Assembly: GCA_038230415.1 (NCBI GenBank)
Contig: JBBRNH010000037.1
Location: 1 to 48,958, forward strand
Direction: 5' to 3'
DNA length: 48,958 nt
Origin: JBBRNH01 sp038230415
GTDB taxonomy: Bacteria; Bacteroidota; Bacteroidia; Cytophagales; Spirosomataceae
Shown: piece by piece, positions 31,433 through 40,737 of the stretch
How positions within the stretch are numbered: position 1 is the first letter of the stretch
Layout: every line of letters starts with the position of its first letter
Translations under genes and position numbers: made by a program
The notes under the pieces: generated by a model
Databases searched by the model: none
Told to the model about the DNA's origin: nothing
What the model saw: only the letters and a program-made list of their open reading frames with translations

Positions 31433-31775
31433 AGTTCGTCCCCTTGAAATTTTGGAAGTAAACTTTTACTTCCCCACTTAGGGACGATACCTACCTCATC
31501 CTACCTTAGTTATTTCAACAGCCGAGTTGTTTGAGGAAGAAGAGATGTTCTACGGTGTTTTGTTGAGTAGTAAAAATCTCCTGCCGCACTATACGGTCGC
31601 CATCGAGCCTGAATGGTTGAATAAGCCGGGAAGAGCCAAAGGTTATTTTGTTACTCACATGGTCACAATGTGTAGTATGAAAGATGTTTTGACACGCAGT
31701 AATACGTTTCTGAAACCACAACACTTCGACTTGGTTAAGACCAAAATTATTAGTTCTATCTTTTACAATGGCTAA
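31422..31775 (+). pseudogene. PemK/MazF-like toxin interrupted by an amber codon
   Basis: One 117-codon frame from ATG 31422 (MRNEVRPLEILEVNFYFPT) to TAA 31775, with a single in-frame TAG at 31479-31481. After the stop the frame continues GRYLPHPTLVIS...EEMFYGVLLSSKN...YFVTHMVTMCSMKDVLTRSNTFL, which reads as a continuous PemK-like ribonuclease-toxin fold. A C-to-T change turning CAG (Gln) into TAG would explain it. Reinitiation at TTG 31527 could make a product lacking the first strands, probably inactive. It overlaps the antitoxin start-stop and the next small ORF (8 bp). Alternative: readthrough, or a sequencing error at 31479. Confidence 0.7.
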
Positions 31776-31998
31776 AAAGACATACAAGGTAGATGTAAGT
31801 TCAGCAGTGAAACGTCAGGCACTGGAAGCCCTTTTGATTGCGCTGGGATTTGAGAAGGCTGGCCCCGATGCGTATGTCGAAGTGAAGGCGGTTACACCTA
31901 AAAAAATGCCCGCAAAAAAGGTTTCCCCGAAACCAGCAAAACCAATTCCTAAACGAGCCATGAGTTCCAGCCCAAAGCGAAAAGCATCTGGCAAGTAG
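31768..31998 (+). CDS. Small Lys/Pro-rich hypothetical protein
   Basis: A 76-residue basic protein. The N-terminal half (KTYKVDVSSAVKRQALEALLIALGFEKAGPDAYVEVK) could form one small alpha/beta unit, and the second half is a tail of Lys, Pro, Ser and Ala (KKMPAKKVSPKPAKPIPKRAMSSSPK), like nucleic-acid-binding tails. The start overlaps the toxin-like frame by 8 bp, so it is the third gene of that cluster. Family not recognised. Confidence 0.6.
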   Translation: MAKKTYKVDVSSAVKRQALEALLIALGFEKAGPDAYVEVKAVTPKKMPAKKVSPKPAKPIPKRAMSSSPKRKASGK

Positions 31999-32057
31999 GG
32001 CACCTAATATGGCATAGGGTGGTAGACATCCATCTGGACTGTATCATGACATTCCCC

Positions 32058-34079
32058 TCACACCGCTTCGGCCTTCACTTTCTCGCGGAGTTGAAAGAGT
32101 TCGTCGCGCAGGCGGGCGGCAGACAGAAAATCGAGTTCTTTGGCCGCTTTTTCCATGTTGCGCTGGGTTTCGGCAATCATCTTTTCCAAGTCGGCGCGGC
32201 CCATGTACCGGATTACCGGGTCGGCGGCAATCCTGATTTCGTCGGGTTCGACGTACATCGGGCGCACCTTCGAGTCAGCCACTTTGGTCTGGCCCATAAT
32301 GGCCTCGCGCGACTTAAAGACCGTTGTCGGCGTGATGCCGTGATCCAAATTGTACTCGGTCTGGACAGCACGCCGACGGTTGGTTTCGTCAATGGCCTTC
32401 GCCATCGAGCCGGTAATCGTGTCGGCATACATCAGCACCTTGCCGTTCACGTTCCGGGCGGCCCGGCCAATGGTTTGAATCAGGGAGCGGATGTCCCGCA
32501 AAAACCCTTCTTTGTCGGCATCCATAATCGCCACCAAACTCACTTCCGGCAAGTCAAGACCCTCACGGAGAAGGTTCACACCCACCAGCACATCGAACAC
32601 GCCGAGCCGCAGATCGCGGAGAATATCTACGCGGTCAAGGGTTTTGACTTCGGAGTGAATGTAGCGGGTTTTGATGCCCACCCGGTCTAAGTATTTGCTG
32701 AGTTCTTCGGCCATGCGCTTGGTGAGGGTCGTCACCAAAACACGCTCGTGGCTTTTGATGCGCTTGTCAATTTCTTCGAGCAGGTCGTCAATCTGATTCA
32801 GGCTGGGCCGCACCTCGATTTCGGGATCGAGCAGACCCGTTGGCCGGATAAGTTGCTCAACCACAACACCTTCTGCTTTTCGGAGTTCGTAATCGGAGGG
32901 CGTGGCACTCACAAAAATTGTCTGGGGCGTGAGGTCTTCAAACTCCTGAAACGTGAGGGGTCGGTTATCCATCGCGCTCGGCAGCCGGAAACCGTAGTCA
33001 ACCAAAGCCGTTTTGCGCGAGCGGTCTCCGCCCCACATCGCCCTGATTTGGGGCATGGTGGCGTGGCTTTCGTCAACGACCATCAGAAAATCGTCGGGGA
33101 AATAATCGAGCAGGCAGAACGGACGCTGACCGGGTTTGCGCTCATCAAAATAGCGTGAGTAGTTTTCGATACCGGAGCAGTAACCCAATTCGCGCATCAT
33201 TTCGAGGTCAAACTCCGTGCGTTCCTTAATGCGTTCGGCCTCGGTTTCCCGAAATTCGCGCTCGAAATACTTGATTCGCTCCACCAGATCGTCCTGAATA
33301 TGCACAATGGCGCGGTTGAGTGTGTCGCGGCCCGTGACGAAAAGCGTGGCCGGAAAGATCGAAATCAGGTTTTCATTCGAGATTTTTTTACCCGTTTCGG
33401 GGTCAATGCGCTGAATGGTCTCGATTTCGTCGCCGAAGAAAATAATGCGGTAGCCAAAATCGGCGTAGGCCACAAAAATATCCACCGTGTCGCCCTTCAC
33501 CCGGAAGTTTCCCCGCGCAAATTCGCCCTCGGTACGGCTGTATAAAATGCTGACGAGTTTGTGGAGCAACTGATTTCTCGTAATGGTTTCGCCCACCCCA
33601 ATCCTGACCACGTTTTGCCGAAACTCGTCGGGGTTTCCCATGCCGTAGATGCACGACACGGAAGCCACCACAATCACGTCGCGCCGACCCGTCATCAGGG
33701 CCGAGGTTGCCGACAGCCGCAGTTTGTTGATTTCTTCGTTGATGGCGAGGTCTTTCTCGATATACGTGCCGGTGGTGGCAATGAAGGCTTCGGGCTGGTA
33801 ATAGTCGTAATACGAGATAAAGTACTCGACGGCGTTTTCGGGGAAAAACTGCTTGAATTCGCCGTAGAGCTGGGCAGCCAGTGTTTTGTTGTGGCTCAGA
33901 ATCAGCGTAGGGCGGTTGGTTTGGGCAATCAGGTTAGCAACCGTGAATGTCTTGCCTGATCCCGTTACGCCCAGCAACACCTGGGCCGGTTCGCCCGCGT
34001 TGACCCCTTTGACGAGTTCGGCGATGGCCTTGGGCTGGTCGCCGGTGGGTTGAAATTCTGACGTGAGTTGAAAATTCAT
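32058..34079 (-). CDS. uvrB: Excinuclease ABC subunit B
   Basis: A 673-residue nucleotide-excision-repair helicase-like protein, the family's normal length. Motifs in order: Walker A GVTGSGKTFTVANLI (about 39-53), the beta-hairpin region YYQPEAFIATTGTYIEKD, Walker B VVDESH, SATPSDYE, the VLVGVNLLREGLDLPEVSLVAI helicase motif V, QTIGRAARN (motif VI) and a C-terminal UVR domain (about 630-670) that binds UvrA/UvrC. It verifies lesions handed over by UvrA and positions UvrC for incision. Monocistronic; no SOS box was recognised upstream. Confidence 0.97.
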   Translation of the reverse strand: MNFQLTSEFQPTGDQPKAIAELVKGVNAGEPAQVLLGVTGSGKTFTVANLIAQTNRPTLILSHNKTLAAQLYGEFKQFFPENAVEYFISYYDYYQPEAFIATTGTYIEKDLAINEEINKLRLSATSALMTGRRDVIVVASVSCIYGMGNPDEFRQNVVRIGVGETITRNQLLHKLVSILYSRTEGEFARGNFRVKGDTVDIFVAYADFGYRIIFFGDEIETIQRIDPETGKKISNENLISIFPATLFVTGRDTLNRAIVHIQDDLVERIKYFEREFRETEAERIKERTEFDLEMMRELGYCSGIENYSRYFDERKPGQRPFCLLDYFPDDFLMVVDESHATMPQIRAMWGGDRSRKTALVDYGFRLPSAMDNRPLTFQEFEDLTPQTIFVSATPSDYELRKAEGVVVEQLIRPTGLLDPEIEVRPSLNQIDDLLEEIDKRIKSHERVLVTTLTKRMAEELSKYLDRVGIKTRYIHSEVKTLDRVDILRDLRLGVFDVLVGVNLLREGLDLPEVSLVAIMDADKEGFLRDIRSLIQTIGRAARNVNGKVLMYADTITGSMAKAIDETNRRRAVQTEYNLDHGITPTTVFKSREAIMGQTKVADSKVRPMYVEPDEIRIAADPVIRYMGRADLEKMIAETQRNMEKAAKELDFLSAARLRDELFQLREKVKAEAV

Positions 34080-34259
34080 CCGTATTATTCCGCAGAAGCG
34101 GGTGTTGTTGAAGACTTGCCAAGATACGGAAAAACGCCGGTTTAGGCAAGGGTGTTTTCAAAACAAGGTTGTTCATTACCAGCTTTTTCCGTAAGCTCAA
34201 TCATAAATTCCTGATTCGATATGACAACCCTCGACATAACTATTCTGGCCGATAACGCG

Positions 34260-34790
34260 CTATACTACCGTTGGGCGCGGAATGTGATGCCCGTGCGGGT
34301 CGGCGGCCAGGAGACGGGTAAACAGCCGCACCGTAGCTGCCGCGTCGCCATGAGCGCGGTGCCGGTTATCGAGCGTAATATCAAGCGACCGGCAAAGTTT
34401 CCCTAAACTGTACGACGGCATTCCCGGAATGAGCTTGCGGCTCAGCCGCACGGTGCAGAGCGTCCGGCGCAGAAACGGGCGGTCGGCCCAAGCGAGTTCT
34501 TTCTGCAAAAACCCAAAATCGAACGGGGCGTTATGGGCCACAAAAATCGCGCCTTCGGTAATGTCAAGCACCCGGTCGGCAACGGTGTCGAAGGTGGGCG
34601 CGTCGGCAACCATCGCATCAGAGATGCCGGTCAGGTGCCGGATAAACGGCGGAATGGCATGGCCGGGATTGAGCAGGGTATGAAACGAGTCAACCACCTC
34701 CCGCCCGTCAAAACGAAAAAGGGCAATCTCAGTCAGTTTGGCGGGGCCTTTCACCGGCCCGGTAGTTTCAACGTCAACGATGCAGTACAC
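34260..34790 (-). CDS. DnaQ-like 3'-5' exonuclease (epsilon-type), short stand-alone form
   Basis: A 176-residue DEDD exonuclease from GTG 34790 (YCIVDVETTG). Exo I DVETTG, Exo II FVAHNAPFDFGFL and Exo III HRAHGDAAATV give the D-E-D-H-D set. In many Bacteroidota this domain is fused to a GIY-YIG/UvrC-like C-terminus of about 250 further residues; here the protein ends right after the exonuclease domain. It lies between uvrB and an S41 protease without overlap. Candidate roles are proofreading or repair; it is not evident which polymerase it serves. Confidence 0.85.
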   Translation of the reverse strand: MYCIVDVETTGPVKGPAKLTEIALFRFDGREVVDSFHTLLNPGHAIPPFIRHLTGISDAMVADAPTFDTVADRVLDITEGAIFVAHNAPFDFGFLQKELAWADRPFLRRTLCTVRLSRKLIPGMPSYSLGKLCRSLDITLDNRHRAHGDAAATVRLFTRLLAADPHGHHIPRPTVV

Positions 34791-34871
34791 AATACAAAGA
34801 TAAGCCCGCGCTTAAAATAAACTTCTGCCGTTGGTATAGTTTGGCAAACAATATGCAGCTACGATTGCGTT

Positions 34872-36620
34872 ATGACCTATATTATGAGCAACAAAGATCG
34901 AAAGCAGCGTATGGAAACCCCACAGGAACACAACCCCAACCCGGCAGGCAAGCAGCCCGATAAGCTGATCTCGAATCCGAAAGCCGTTAGTCAACTGCCC
35001 CTCATTATCGGCATCACCCTGGCCGGTGGTCTCCTGATTGGCGCAACCTTCTTCGGTAATTCAAAATCGCTCAACAGCGTGGGCGGGGGCTATGCCAAAT
35101 ACCGCGAGATTCTGCAACTCATTGAAAATAACTACGTTGACACCGTAAACACCGATGAATTAGTGGATTATTCGATCACTAAAATGCTCGAAAAACTCGA
35201 CCCGCACACGGCTTATATGAACCCGACGGATGCCGTAGCGGCCCGGTCGCAGTTGGAGGGTGGTTTTGATGGCATCGGGGTAGAGTTCAATATCTACAAA
35301 GACACCGTATATGTGGTTACGCCGTTGGCCGGTGGGCCGTCAGAATCGGCGGGTATTCAGAGCGGTGATAAGATTATCCGGGTGAACGAAACGGCCCTTA
35401 CCGGCCCAAAAGTGGATAATACAACGGTTTTTAAAACCCTGCGCGGCAAACGTGGCTCGGAGGTTAAACTGACCATTCTGCGCCGGGGCAACCGCGAACC
35501 CCAAGCCTACACCGTTACCCGCGACCGGATTCCGACCTACTCGGTAGATGCCGCCTACATGGTGGACAACAAGACGGGATACATTAAGGTAAACCGATTC
35601 TCAGAGACGACGTATGACGAGTTTAAAACCGCACTCGCTTCGCTCAAACAGCAGGGCCTGAAACAGTTAATGCTTGACCTCAGGAACAACCCCGGCGGCT
35701 ACATGGATCGGGCTACGAGTTTAGCCGATGAGTTTATATCGGGCAACAAACTGTTAGTTTACACCAACGGCAAAGACGATAAATACGACCGGCAAACACT
35801 CGCCCGCATTGCCGGGCAGTTTGAAGACGGCCCGATGGTAGTCTTGATTGACGAGGGCAGCGCGTCGGCATCCGAGATTGTGGCCGGTGCCTTGCAAGAC
35901 CACGACCGCGCGTTGATTGCCGGTCGGCGGTCGTTCGGTAAAGGGCTGGTACAGATGCCGGTGCAACTGTCTGACGGTTCTGAACTGCGGCTGACCATCT
36001 CGCGCTACTACACGCCCAGTGGCCGGAGTATTCAGAAACCCTACGTGAAAGGCCACGAAGAAGATTACAGTAAAGACCTCGATGTCCGCTCGAAACGGGG
36101 TGAGTATTTCGTGGCTGACTCGATCAAAAACGACGCTAAACTGAAATTCAAAACCGACGGGGGCCGCGTAGTCTATGGTGGTGGCGGCATCACACCCGAT
36201 TATTTTATTCCGCGCGATACTACGTGGCAAACGCCCTACTTGGGGCAGTTATACGGCAAGAATCTCGTGCGGGAGTTTGCGTTAGAATACGCCAACGACA
36301 ACCGCAAACGGCTTGAGAAGATGACCTTCGCTGATTTTAACCGCACCGTCACCATCACCGATGAGCAGTTGGGTCAGCTTGTGAAAGACGCAACAGCGCA
36401 GGGCGTTAAACCAAATGAGAAGGAGTTTAACCGCTCCAAAAACTACATCCGTACCAACGTAAAGGCGTTTGTGGCCCGGTATATTTTCCAGAAAAACAAC
36501 CGCAACGGCCAGAATAACGAGTTTTTCAGAGTCTATGGCGATGCCGACGAGACCTACAAACAGGGCCTGACGCTGTTCGACAAAGCCCGGCAATTGGAGC
36601 AGGGGGTGAGCCTTAAATAG
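34872..36620 (+). CDS. S41 C-terminal processing protease (CtpA-like)
   Basis: A 582-residue protein anchored by one N-terminal transmembrane helix (about 43-63) after a hydrophilic cytoplasmic start; an in-frame ATG at 34884 is an alternative start. It has a PDZ domain (about 130-215, FDGIGVEFNI... and SAGIQSGDKIIRVNE), then the tail-specific protease core with LRNNPGGYMDRA and DEGSASASEIVAGALQDHDRALIAGRRSFGKGLVQ carrying the catalytic Ser (SASAS) and Lys (GKG). The C-terminal 150 residues are helical. It degrades or matures periplasmic proteins with a suitable C-terminus. A second S41 protease is encoded at 43891-45555. Confidence 0.93.
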   Translation: MTYIMSNKDRKQRMETPQEHNPNPAGKQPDKLISNPKAVSQLPLIIGITLAGGLLIGATFFGNSKSLNSVGGGYAKYREILQLIENNYVDTVNTDELVDYSITKMLEKLDPHTAYMNPTDAVAARSQLEGGFDGIGVEFNIYKDTVYVVTPLAGGPSESAGIQSGDKIIRVNETALTGPKVDNTTVFKTLRGKRGSEVKLTILRRGNREPQAYTVTRDRIPTYSVDAAYMVDNKTGYIKVNRFSETTYDEFKTALASLKQQGLKQLMLDLRNNPGGYMDRATSLADEFISGNKLLVYTNGKDDKYDRQTLARIAGQFEDGPMVVLIDEGSASASEIVAGALQDHDRALIAGRRSFGKGLVQMPVQLSDGSELRLTISRYYTPSGRSIQKPYVKGHEEDYSKDLDVRSKRGEYFVADSIKNDAKLKFKTDGGRVVYGGGGITPDYFIPRDTTWQTPYLGQLYGKNLVREFALEYANDNRKRLEKMTFADFNRTVTITDEQLGQLVKDATAQGVKPNEKEFNRSKNYIRTNVKAFVARYIFQKNNRNGQNNEFFRVYGDADETYKQGLTLFDKARQLEQGVSLK

Positions 36621-36723
36621 TGGCAAGTGGTTAGTGGCAAGTGATTAGTTGGCTGACGCATTGCCACTTATCACTTATCACTTATCACTTGCCACTTGCC
36701 ACTTGCCACTTGCCACTTGCCAC
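36620..36723. repeat. TTGCCAC/TTATCAC heptamer array and its inverted partner
   Basis: From 36661 to 36723 there are nine consecutive heptamers: TTGCCAC, three TTATCAC, five TTGCCAC. The inverse motif (GTGGCAAGTGGTTAGTGGCA) lies at 36620-36639, making a palindrome about 100 bp long. The array encodes the C-terminal 15 residues of PrmA on the minus strand. Confidence 0.93.
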
Positions 36724-37550
36724 TGACTTGAAGTCCACTGATTATGGGTGTTGCTCGCAATGAGTCTCAACCCTGAATCAGTGGCTTTTTGCTGAATATC
36801 AGCCGCATCGGTCTCATAAAAACCACTGACTAACAGCACCCCACCCGGATTAAGCAAGCCGACATAAACCGGGATTTCGGCCATCAGCACGTTCCGGTTG
36901 ATGTTTGCCAGAATAATATCGAATCGTTCGTCGGGCGATACATTGGCGATGGTTCCCCGAAACACCCGAACCTGATTGGTGCAGTTGTTGAGTTCGGCGT
37001 TTTCGATAGCATTTTCTACGGCCCACTCCTCAATATCAAACGCCAGGGCCGATGCGGCACCGAGTTTTGCGGCCAGAATTGCCAGAATTCCGGTGCCGCT
37101 GCCCACATCCAGAACCCGTTTTTGATTGTGGTTGATGCCTAACTGATGGGCCAGCATCATGGCCGTTGTTTCGTGATGACCCGTGCCGAACGACATTTTT
37201 GGGTTGATCACGAGGTCATGCTGAAACCGGCTGTCAGGTTCATGGAACGAAGCCCGTACCCGCACCGACCCCGCTTCGGTCACCACATTGATGGGTTCAT
37301 AATTAGCTTCCCATTCGGCGTTCCAGTTCCGTTTTTCTAACAGAATTGCCTGATAATCAATGGACGTTTGAGCAGCGTAGCGGGCAACAAGCTCGATAAG
37401 CGGGGCTTCGTCGAAGTCCGTTTCGGGGATATAGGCGTTCAGGCCCGCGTCGGTTTCAACAAACGATTCATACCCTAATTCGGCGAGTTCGGCGGTGAGG
37501 ATATCAGCAAAGTCGGGCGAGACGGTAAGGGTGAGTTCGGTATAATTCAT
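36678..37550 (-). CDS. prmA: Ribosomal protein L11 methyltransferase
   Basis: A 290-residue class I SAM methyltransferase that trimethylates ribosomal protein L11. N-terminal L11-binding domain (MNYTELTLTVSPDFADI..., about 1-60), linker WNAEWEANYEPI, then the SAM domain: SFGTGHHETT, VLDVGSGTGILAILAA (motif I) and ILANINRNVL (NxxN-type motif). ATG 37550 is used rather than the TTG at 37556. The last 15 residues (QWQVASGKWQVASDK) come from a heptamer DNA repeat and are not part of the normal family C-terminus, giving a 7-residue peptide period. Confidence 0.94.
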   Translation of the reverse strand: MNYTELTLTVSPDFADILTAELAELGYESFVETDAGLNAYIPETDFDEAPLIELVARYAAQTSIDYQAILLEKRNWNAEWEANYEPINVVTEAGSVRVRASFHEPDSRFQHDLVINPKMSFGTGHHETTAMMLAHQLGINHNQKRVLDVGSGTGILAILAAKLGAASALAFDIEEWAVENAIENAELNNCTNQVRVFRGTIANVSPDERFDIILANINRNVLMAEIPVYVGLLNPGGVLLVSGFYETDAADIQQKATDSGLRLIASNTHNQWTSSQWQVASGKWQVASDK

Positions 37551-37701
37551 CGTCAAAAATAAGGCTCGGCAACGTTTTTGTTAGCCCCGGTACAGAAATT
37601 ACCCCACCCTTCACTACCCCCGAAATCAGCAATTTTTCGGGCGCGAACAGGGACAATAGCCCTATCTTTGCGGGATTTTTGACCGTTTCCCCCCGCAAAC
37701 C

Positions 37702-40590
37702 ATGCCCAAACGCGCTGATATAAAATCGGTTCTCATCATCGGCTCCGGCCCTATCGTTATCGGTCAGGCCTGCGAGTTTGACTATGCCGGGTCGCAGGCC
37801 GCCCGTTCCATCCGCGAAGAAGGCATCGAAGTGGCCCTTATCAACTCCAACCCGGCCACGATTATGACCGATCCGATTAACGCGGATTATGTCTATCTGA
37901 AACCGCTTGACAAAAAGTCTATCGTCGAAATCCTGAAAAAACACCAGGAAATGGGCCGCCCGATTGATGCCGTACTGCCCACAATGGGCGGGCAAACGGC
38001 TCTAAATCTGGCAATTGACTGCGACAAAGCCGGTGTCTGGAAAAAGTACGACGTGAAGATTATCGGGGTGGACATCAAGGCCATCGAGACCACCGAAGAC
38101 CGCGAAAAATTCCGGCTCCTGATGCTCAAACTCGGCGCGGGAGTCTGCAAAGGGCGCACGGCCCGCTCGTTTCTCGAAGGTAAAGAAATCGCGCAGGAGA
38201 TTGGTTTCCCGCTCGTTATCCGGCCATCGTTCACGCTCGGCGGCACAGGCGGGGGCTTCGTAAACACACCCGACGAGTTCGAGAAAGCCCTCAATCACGG
38301 CCTGCACGCTTCGCCAACGCACGAGGTGCTGATTGAGCAAAGCGTGAAAGGCTGGAAAGAATATGAACTCGAACTCCTGCGCGACAACCTCGGTAACTTC
38401 GTGATTATCTGCTCTATCGAAAATTTTGACCCGATGGGCATTCATACCGGCGACAGTATCACCGTTGCCCCGGCCATGACCCTGCCCGACACGCTCTACC
38501 AGCAAATGCGCGACCTGGCAATCCGGGTGATGAGCGGCATCGGACAGTTTGCGGGGGGCTGCAACATTCAGTTTTCAGTGAACCCGCAGACCGACGATAT
38601 TATCGTTATCGAAGTCAATCCCCGCGTGAGCCGGTCGTCGGCATTAGCCTCCAAAGCAACGGGCTACCCCATTGCCAAGATTGCCGCAAAAATGGCCGTT
38701 GGCTATAACCTCGACGAACTCACAAACCCGATTACGGGCAGCACCTCAGCCTTTTTTGAACCCGCCATTGACTACGTGATCGTGAAAGTACCGCGCTGGA
38801 ATTTCGACAAATTTCCGGGGGCCGACCGTTCGCTGGGCCTCCAGATGAAGTCGGTTGGCGAAGCGATGGGCATTGGCCGTAATTTTCAGGAAGCATTACA
38901 GAAAGCGTGTCAAAGTCTCGAAATCCGGCGCAATGGTCTCGGTGCCGATGGCCGCGAACTCACCGATCACGAAGCCCTGAAACACTCCCTGGCGCACCCA
39001 AGCTGGAACCGGATTTTTCATATTTATGATGCCTTCAAGGCCGGGATGTCGTTTCGCACGATTCAGAAACTGACCCAGATTGACCCCTGGTTTCTGCATC
39101 AGATTGACGAACTGATCGAGTTAGAACGCGAACTGGGCCGGTATGACCTCGACGATATGCCGCCCGAACTTCTCCGCACGGCCAAGCAAAAAGGATACGC
39201 CGACCGGCAACTGGCTCATATTCTGCAAGTTAAAGAGAGTAAGATTTATAACTACCGGCAGCAGCACAACATTCGGCGGGTGTTTAAGTGCGTGGATACC
39301 TGCGCGGCTGAGTTCGAGGCCAAAACGCCGTATTACTACTCAACGTTTAACAACCAACTGCCTATTACGCAAGACCGGCCCGAACCCGTCTCGAACCTGC
39401 CCGGCAACGAATCGGTGCGGAGCGACCGTAAAAAAATAGTGGTTTTAGGTTCCGGCCCCAACCGCATCGGGCAAGGCATCGAGTTCGATTACTCCTGCGT
39501 ACACGGTGTGTTAGCCGCAAAGGAAGCTGGTTACGAGACGATTATGATTAACTGTAATCCCGAAACCGTTTCGACTGACCCCGACATTGCCGACAAACTC
39601 TACTTTGAGCCGGTTTTCTGGGAACACGTCCACGCCATTATCATGCACGAGCAACCCGAAGGCGTGATTGTGCAACTTGGCGGGCAAACGGCCCTGAAAA
39701 TGGCCGAAAAACTGACCCGCTACGGCATCAAAATCATCGGCACGAGTTGGGACGCGCTCGATTTGGCCGAAGACCGGGGCCGGTTCAGTAACCTGCTGCG
39801 GGATTTGGGTATTCCGTACCCTCAGTTCGGCACCGTCCGCGAGTCAGAAGGCGCGTTAGAACTTTCGCGGGAGTTGGGATTTCCGTTGTTGGTGCGGCCA
39901 AGCTACGTGCTGGGCGGGCAGAGCATGAAAATCGTAATTAACGAGACCGAACTGGAGCAGCACGTGATGAAGATTCTCAGCGACATCCCGGATAACAACA
40001 TCCTGCTCGACCATTTCTTGGAAAACGCCATCGAAGCCGAGGCCGATGCCATTTGCGACGGCGAAGACGTGTACATCATCGGTATCATGGAACACATCGA
40101 ACCGGCGGGTATCCACTCCGGCGACTCCTACGCCGTGTTGCCAACCTTTGATTTGAGCGACGATGTGATTCGGCAAATCGAGGAATACACCCGCAAAATT
40201 GCCGTTGCGTTGCAAACCGTCGGGCTGATAAACATTCAGTTCGCCATCAAAACCGATGCAGAAGGGCGGGCGGTGGTGTATATCATCGAGGCCAACCCCC
40301 GCGCCAGCCGCACGGTGCCGTTTATCTGCAAAGCCTACCACGAACCGTATGTGAATTATGCCACGAAGGTGATGCTGGGCGCAAAGGTGAAAGACTTTGA
40401 TTTTAAGCCGGTTAAGAAGGGCTACGCTATCAAGATTCCGGTGTTCTCGTTCTCAAAATTCCCGAACGTAAACAAAGAATTGGGGCCGGAAATGAAATCA
40501 ACCGGCGAGGGTATTTACTTTATTGATGACCTCGAAGATGATTTCTTCCAGACGGTCTATTCCGAGCGGAATCTGTATCTGAGCCGGTAG
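37702..40590 (+). CDS. carB: Carbamoyl-phosphate synthase large subunit, lacking the allosteric domain
   Basis: A 962-residue synthetase. Two homologous ATP-grasp halves: the first opens KSVLIIGSGPIVIGQACEFDYAG with GFPLVIRPSFTLGGTGGG, the second opens VVLGSGPNRIGQGIEFDYSCVHG with FPLLVRPSYVLGGQSMKIV. They make carbamoyl phosphate from ammonia (supplied by CarA), bicarbonate and two ATP for pyrimidine and arginine synthesis. The E. coli enzyme has about 1073 residues with a C-terminal MGS regulatory domain binding UMP/ornithine; this protein ends right after the second synthetase half, as in other Bacteroidota, so that feedback route is absent. carA is not adjacent. Confidence 0.96.
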   Translation: MPKRADIKSVLIIGSGPIVIGQACEFDYAGSQAARSIREEGIEVALINSNPATIMTDPINADYVYLKPLDKKSIVEILKKHQEMGRPIDAVLPTMGGQTALNLAIDCDKAGVWKKYDVKIIGVDIKAIETTEDREKFRLLMLKLGAGVCKGRTARSFLEGKEIAQEIGFPLVIRPSFTLGGTGGGFVNTPDEFEKALNHGLHASPTHEVLIEQSVKGWKEYELELLRDNLGNFVIICSIENFDPMGIHTGDSITVAPAMTLPDTLYQQMRDLAIRVMSGIGQFAGGCNIQFSVNPQTDDIIVIEVNPRVSRSSALASKATGYPIAKIAAKMAVGYNLDELTNPITGSTSAFFEPAIDYVIVKVPRWNFDKFPGADRSLGLQMKSVGEAMGIGRNFQEALQKACQSLEIRRNGLGADGRELTDHEALKHSLAHPSWNRIFHIYDAFKAGMSFRTIQKLTQIDPWFLHQIDELIELERELGRYDLDDMPPELLRTAKQKGYADRQLAHILQVKESKIYNYRQQHNIRRVFKCVDTCAAEFEAKTPYYYSTFNNQLPITQDRPEPVSNLPGNESVRSDRKKIVVLGSGPNRIGQGIEFDYSCVHGVLAAKEAGYETIMINCNPETVSTDPDIADKLYFEPVFWEHVHAIIMHEQPEGVIVQLGGQTALKMAEKLTRYGIKIIGTSWDALDLAEDRGRFSNLLRDLGIPYPQFGTVRESEGALELSRELGFPLLVRPSYVLGGQSMKIVINETELEQHVMKILSDIPDNNILLDHFLENAIEAEADAICDGEDVYIIGIMEHIEPAGIHSGDSYAVLPTFDLSDDVIRQIEEYTRKIAVALQTVGLINIQFAIKTDAEGRAVVYIIEANPRASRTVPFICKAYHEPYVNYATKVMLGAKVKDFDFKPVKKGYAIKIPVFSFSKFPNVNKELGPEMKSTGEGIYFIDDLEDDFFQTVYSERNLYLSR

Positions 40591-40612
40591 GAATCCGGCC
40601 ACCAATCTCCAC

Positions 40613-40651
40613 AGCCGCCCGTGTTCTGAACCGAACGGGGCGGCTACTTTG
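40613..40651 (+). terminator. Terminator of carB
   Basis: AGCCGCCCGT (40613-40622) pairs with ACGGGGCGGCT (40635-40645) with one bulge, then ACTTTGTT; it lies 22 bp past the carB stop. Confidence 0.65.
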
Positions 40652-40737
40652 TTGGCAAGGTTTTCTGAGCCAACGGTCACTGAATCTGGCGGCAAATAGG
40701 TTGTTTTGTATCGTAATCTACAAACCAACCCAATGCC

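Noticed and set aside
36661..36723. CRISPR array
   Set aside because: Units are 7 bp without spacers; it is a simple tandem heptamer array with an inverted partner.
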